Shown here: in pieces, positions 45,929 through 49,431 of the stretch
Position numbering within the stretch: the first letter of the stretch is position 1
Layout of the letters: every line of letters begins with the position of its first letter
From: Saprospiraceae bacterium
GTDB taxonomy: Bacteria > Bacteroidota > Bacteroidia > Chitinophagales > Saprospiraceae
NCBI GenBank assembly: GCA_020630955.1
Contig: JAHDIE010000027.1
Coordinates: 1 to 49,431 of the forward strand
Reading direction: 5' to 3'
DNA length: 49,431 nt
Translations under genes and position numbers: made by a program
The notes under the pieces: generated by a model
What the model saw: only the letters and a program-made list of their open reading frames with translations
What the model was told of the DNA's origin: nothing
The model's database searches: none

Positions 45929-46831
45929 TTATTCGAGTTTGAATTTAAAAGTATATCTGGATGGTTTATTGTCTTCTATTCCACTAATGGTCCTTTTGAA
46001 TTCCGATGGAGAAATGAAATGATATTTTACTTTATTGGGGTTGTTATAATCAGAATTTTCAAAAGTTATGCTATTTGATGTCCATGAGGTAGCTTTGAAT
46101 ATTTTTGGATTACTTCCTTTAATAATGCTAAACAGAATTAATTCATTATCGACAATTTCCATTTTGTTTTGGGACTCAAAAAGAATTTCTTGATTTTCAA
46201 TGTATCTAGAAGATTGGGTGAGATGACCATTTTTATCTAGTGACCAAGATTCATTTAATTGACCATCCCACGCTGGTGAACTCCAAGATCCATTTAAATT
46301 TTCTTTTGCAATAGAGAATATTTCATTGACTGATAGATTGTTGGTTTGCTTAAATTGAGATGTTAAATATATTTGAGACCAATTCCCATTTTTGTATTCA
46401 CCAACTTTAAAGTTATATGTTGTGTCATTAACATATTCCCACATGTCTGTAACTTTGGAATCACCATATTTATATTGATAGATGATATTCTTGCCATCCT
46501 GGAATACGGAACCTTTGGTTAAGCCACCAAAAATATCAAATTCCCAAAATAATATTTCTTCAGAAATAGCATCATATTGTCTTATGCCATGATTACGTTT
46601 ACCCAATTTAGTTTGGTTAAGATCCACGAAACCGGTAGACTCGGCAAGTACAATTAAGCTATCTAAATCATAGTGGAAATAGGTTTCCTGATAAAATTTA
46701 CTTCCGTCTCCCCAGCTCCCTTCTGCTTTCCAAGTTTTTCCAACAATGTTTTGAAACATTGAGAGTTTTGTGTCTTGTCCGATTACAATTATTGGAAATA
46801 AGATAAATAGTATCTGAATTCTAATTTTCAT
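45929..46831 (-). CDS. Unrecognised exported protein (300 residues)
   Basis: The protein has a signal peptide (FPIIVIGQ). Two related beta-rich halves follow. Each contains an early Trp-Gly or Trp-Ser motif (GKTWKAEGSWGDGSKFYQE and NGSWSSPAWDGQLNESW) and later YxxFxFKL or IFKATSW strands. The layout is compatible with a lipocalin- or DUF1579-type barrel used for binding a small ligand, but no family signature is clear. It has its own spacer to hchA and shares a terminator with the nuclease gene. The function is unknown. Confidence 0.6.
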   Translation of the reverse strand: MKIRIQILFILFPIIVIGQDTKLSMFQNIVGKTWKAEGSWGDGSKFYQETYFHYDLDSLIVLAESTGFVDLNQTKLGKRNHGIRQYDAISEEILFWEFDIFGGLTKGSVFQDGKNIIYQYKYGDSKVTDMWEYVNDTTYNFKVGEYKNGNWSQIYLTSQFKQTNNLSVNEIFSIAKENLNGSWSSPAWDGQLNESWSLDKNGHLTQSSRYIENQEILFESQNKMEIVDNELILFSIIKGSNPKIFKATSWTSNSITFENSDYNNPNKVKYHFISPSEFKRTISGIEDNKPSRYTFKFKLE

Positions 46832-47352
46832 AATTAATAATAGATTGAGAGGAATTAATTTTAAATATTTTTATAATCTTTGTTCTTTAAATTCCAAAAA
46901 GCTTTAGAAATTGGCAGTATTTTGATGATTGATCCCAAAAGAGATTTTATAATTTTTCTTGCGATCTTTTTCCTTTTTTAATGAATTCTCTTGGGTAAGC
47001 AGTCTATTATTATTTTAGTAACTATACTATATCCACAATTTTCATTCTCGAATACCAAGATTAAATTTTTCTACTATTTGCACAAAATTACTACTGTTGA
47101 TCTACATAGTTTGTTTTGGTTATATAGATCATTTAGCTTCTAACTTTTTATCTAAATTACCATATTTTTTATTCCACCATTGTATTTCGGTTTTGAAACT
47201 TCATATTATTTAGTTGCTTAGTTGATATAAATCTGGTTATTTTCTCCTTGTTAAAAATGGTTGCATAAAAGCAAAGCTGTATAAACCTATTTTCGGAACA
47301 CACATGGAGCAAAAAGATATCGAACGTAAAACTATAAATGGATCTTTATGCA
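46832..47352. other. AT-rich non-coding spacer
   Basis: This stretch of about 520 bp has no convincing gene on either strand. It contains a weak palindrome (ATCTACATA with TATATAGAT near 47100-47130), and its left end must hold the promoter of the 300-residue gene. I saw no homologous remnant or known RNA. Confidence 0.4.
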
Positions 47353-47394
47353 AAAAAATGGTGATTAGAATTTTAATTCTAATCACCATTTTTT
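47353..47394. terminator. Long perfect inverted repeat: terminator of hchA
   Basis: Two 20-bp arms are perfectly complementary around a two-base centre (TT); the arms start with six A and end in six T, giving a strong hairpin with a U-rich end in both directions. It starts 22 bp after the hchA stop on the minus strand. There is no gene pointing into it from the other side nearby, although it is symmetric. Confidence 0.85.
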
Positions 47395-47416
47395 GTATTT
47401 TATTTTGAAAAATCTA

Positions 47417-48271
47417 TCAGTTGACCCCTTTTAGCAGCTCTTTTGCAGCCAATTTGCCAAGTTCATTTGACGCTAATGGGCTTGATCCAGTAATTAATTT
47501 TCTATCAACACAAACTGTTTTATCCATTTTTGTGTTCATCAAATTTGCTCCAAGAGATTTTAGTTGTTCACTTAGCCCATAAGGCATTTTGCCAGGTAGG
47601 TAGCCAATCATTGGTGTTTGGTTATCAACTGAATCAGGAAATACAGCTAAATTGTATCCTTTGTATAGAAATTCATTATTATCCAGAGTCGTTGAAAGAA
47701 ATGCTCCAGGTCCGTGGCATAGACTTATTGTGTACAATTCATTTTCATATGCCCACCTCAGAATTTTATTTACATTCCTATCTTCTGGAATTCCAATCAT
47801 GGCACCATGACCTCCCGGAATAAATATTGCTGCATAACTTTCTGGTTGGTTGAAAGATTTGTTGATGAAATCAGAAAGGCTTATCGGTTTTTCAAAATTT
47901 GACTTGTGTTCTTGATATATTGCATTAACATGTTCATCTTTCTTTGGGAAGGCCCACATTTCGAAAATTGCCGGTTTTCCAGTTGGTGTCGAAATTTCAA
48001 ATTCAAATCCAGCATTTTTTAAATGAAGCATAGGTAATAAAGATTCCACTGGATGATTTCCAGTAGAAAAGAACTTACCATTTTTCATTTTCAGATTCTT
48101 TTCTTCCGTACAAATTACCAAGATTTTATTTTTATTGCCAACATACTTCTTGTAGGTGATGTTCTCAAAATCTGTCTTGTCAGGCACACCCATTCGAAGT
48201 GCCAACTTTGAAGGACTAAATGATCCATCTGATTCTAGTTTTGGTGCAATGCCAAGTAGCTTTTTTATCAT
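47417..48271 (-). CDS. hchA: Hsp31-like glyoxalase III / protein deglycase
   Basis: This 284-residue protein is of the DJ-1/PfpI superfamily and matches E. coli Hsp31. It has Glu76 in GNHPVESLLPMLHL and the catalytic Cys185-His186 in TISLCHGPGAFLS, the same numbers as the E. coli enzyme (Cys185, His186, with Glu77 one residue off). The acid partner is probably an Asp near 213 (AVFPDSVDNQTP). It removes methylglyoxal and glyoxal adducts and acts as a holding chaperone; it works in the cytoplasm. It is alone on the minus strand with a strong terminator. Confidence 0.92.
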   Translation of the reverse strand: MIKKLLGIAPKLESDGSFSPSKLALRMGVPDKTDFENITYKKYVGNKNKILVICTEEKNLKMKNGKFFSTGNHPVESLLPMLHLKNAGFEFEISTPTGKPAIFEMWAFPKKDEHVNAIYQEHKSNFEKPISLSDFINKSFNQPESYAAIFIPGGHGAMIGIPEDRNVNKILRWAYENELYTISLCHGPGAFLSTTLDNNEFLYKGYNLAVFPDSVDNQTPMIGYLPGKMPYGLSEQLKSLGANLMNTKMDKTVCVDRKLITGSSPLASNELGKLAAKELLKGVN

Positions 48272-48675
48272 GACTTTTGTTTTTATATAAATCGTTAATT
48301 TTTCTCTAGGATTCTCATCTTTTTAAGGTTTTCAAACCAATCCTTATTATCATCTTAAAAACCATAAGGAAGAATTAAAGAGCTTTTCAAACCTTTTTCT
48401 TCTTATCCCAATATTACTTCTATTACAGAAGAATCAAACGCTTCTTTTGTGTGCTAACAAGGTTTTCTACTGATGCTTGTGTAATTACTTTTATGAAGGC
48501 TTTGAATGTTTGACGATCCACTTGTTGGAAATTTGATAAGGATTTTTTATGGATAATTAGCTATGTCATAAATGGCTTTAGTGATAATCTCTTATTCGGC
48601 AATAATCCATTACTCTGATTTTGTTTACAAAGGTGAAGATTTAGATGGTATTAAAAATTGATCTATGGTAAGAAA
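48272..48675. other. Spacer upstream of hchA with no clear gene
   Basis: This region of about 400 bp has only short open stretches. One minus-strand frame reads KSLSNFQQVDRQ and ends VSTQKKRLILL near 48425-48545, which may be the remains of a decayed gene, but I do not recognise it. It must carry the promoter of hchA. Confidence 0.35.
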
Positions 48676-48762
48676 TTAGGAATTTGAGATTTTCTTATTG
48701 ACTCTGCTCAGGCTTTCTGGAGTAATTCCTAAAAGAAAGTAATTTGGTATTTGGGAATTATT
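48676..48762 (-). pseudogene. Relic of the C-terminal helix-turn-helix of a Crp/Fnr-family regulator
   Basis: On the minus strand the frame reads IPNYFLLGITPESLSR followed by VNKKISNS and a stop. This matches the last helix-turn-helix of Bacteroidota Crp/Fnr regulators (IPNYxLASYLGITPESLSRxRKKI), with about three residues missing before LGI. An in-frame stop (TAA at 48763-48765) and no continuing frame upstream show that the gene is broken. In another frame just upstream the text TAKETREKFTSHIN may be part of the same gene after a frameshift. The call rests on a short motif. Confidence 0.45.
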
Positions 48763-48873
48763 TTATAGAACAATTTATATGCGATGTAAATTTCTCACGT
48801 GTTTCTTTCGCTGTAAAAGGCTGATAATCATAGTTTTTGAAATAGGTTTACTGAATTAGGATAATAAGAATGT

Positions 48874-49431
48874 TTAATTCCATTGATCAGTAATTAAATG
48901 TTTACCCCATTGCTTGAATTCGAATTTTCCTTTTGCGTGTGTTTGACAAAGAGTCATCATATTACAAGACAAATGTGGTCTTCCATTATTATAAATATTA
49001 ATACTTTGATTAACAATTTTTTGAGTTCCACTTTTCATCATTCTTCTATCACTTATGAAGAATTCATTTTTTAGAATTCCATTGACTCATTCTGCAATAG
49101 AATTTTCATATGGGTTGTATTTAGTTGTCTTACTAATTTTGATTTTATTTGCTTTGGCTATGCTATTTAACTCGTGAGGAATGGTAAACACTGTATGAAC
49201 ATATGGAACGTCAAAAAATTTATCCGATTTCTTTTCCTGCCAAAGCTGCCTCTTCTTATTTTGACATAAAGGACAATGAGAATGTCCGCAACTCAATTTA
49301 ATATTTTTTCGGTGTCCGCATGATTTACAGATAATGGCCTTGCCTCCTAGAGCTGGAGTCCTACAAACTCTGATTACTCTGATCAGTTTGATGTGCTGAA
49401 TGGGTGGCTTGTATATTTTTATGTAGTCTTC
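48874..49431 (-). pseudogene. Chimeric transposase remnant: IS91 zinc-binding part joined to IS3 integrase end
   Basis: On the minus strand, running in from the window edge, the frame encodes an IS91-family transposase zinc-binding region. It reads VCRTPALGGKAIICKSCGH, then LSCGHSHCPLCQNKKRQLW and VPYVHTVFTIPHELN, with the family Cys/His spacing. At about 49150 it switches, in frame and without a break, to an IS3-family integrase C-terminus (NKIKISKTTKYNPYENSIAE, then VNGILKNEFFISD and INIYNNGRPHLSCNMMTL). The change falls near a shared NK pair. A TGA at 49087-49089 replaces the Arg of the IS3 AERVNG motif (CGA to TGA), so the product is dead. The frame then runs clean to a TAA at 48874. The 5' part is cut by the window edge. 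Confidence 0.8.

Noticed and set aside
46832-47352. A riboswitch or small RNA in the AT-rich spacer
   Set aside because: Only a weak palindrome was found and no known RNA element could be matched by eye.
49087-49089. In-frame TGA as a selenocysteine or recoding site in the transposase frame
   Set aside because: The position matches Arg in the IS3 AERVNG motif, so a simple CGA-to-TGA mutation explains it; no recoding structure is visible.

Overview
The window looks like AT-rich chromosomal DNA from a Bacteroidota bacterium, probably a marine or saprospirian/flavobacterial-type heterotroph. The lineage is inferred from protein families. Five secreted proteins end in type IX secretion (T9SS) sorting tails. 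There is a hybrid-style sensor kinase with Reg_prop/Y_Y_Y repeats, a 3-coathanger-stack tail, several BNR-repeat exoproteins, two formylglycine sulfatases, and one -33/-7 promoter of the TTG/TAnnTTTG type. No rRNA, tRNA or CRISPR array was found, and no T9SS machinery gene is in the window.

Layout. (1) 0.3-7.9 kb, plus strand: a LytS-type sensor kinase and its LytTR response regulator overlap by 8 bp. They are followed by a secreted coiled-coil-tailed protein and a large BNR-repeat exoprotein. (2) 8.0-20.2 kb: a lipoprotein-like sugar isomerase/epimerase on plus faces a long minus-strand series. That series holds a sulfatase-YHYH-MopE-T9SS multidomain protein, a DUF6702-like protein, a kinase/class-III aminotransferase fusion (phosphoethanolamine or phosphohydroxylysine lyase type), an outer-membrane barrel-like protein, a small repeat protein, a YdeI-like pair, a second sulfatase and a T9SS repeat protein. 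(3) 20.4-27.6 kb, minus: three large exported proteins, namely an M12B-type metalloprotease, a BNR/sortilin-like beta-propeller protein and a T9SS-tagged N-formylglutamate amidohydrolase-like enzyme. (4) 27.7-36.8 kb: sugar oxidation and handling. A GMC oxidoreductase with a CxxCxxCxxxC cluster motif overlaps its small subunit, and these are followed by a UGT-like glycosyltransferase and a Tat-type Gfo/Idh/MocA enzyme. A divergent AraC regulator leads to a tandem cupredoxin-like protein, an AhpD-like protein and a GFOR-like oxidoreductase. (5) 36.8-42.4 kb: a flavin disulfide oxidoreductase, a beta-lactamase-fold hydrolase with a four-helix membrane tail, a HAAS-type membrane protein with its PadR regulator, and a PhoD-like phosphatase. 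(6) 42.6-49.4 kb: a T9SS endonuclease I, an unrecognised exported protein, an Hsp31-like deglycase, and a decayed right edge with a Crp/Fnr relic and an IS91/IS3 chimeric pseudogene.

Taken together the window reads as a nutrient-scavenging locus: exported sulfatases, protease, nuclease, amidohydrolase and phosphatase release substrates, while the periplasmic GMC and Gfo/Idh enzymes oxidise sugars. The most distinctive regulatory signal is a matching 21-bp dyad (ATACAT-N9-ATGTAT) in front of both the padR-HAAS operon and the adjacent membrane-tailed hydrolase gene. It suggests a small self-contained PadR regulon.
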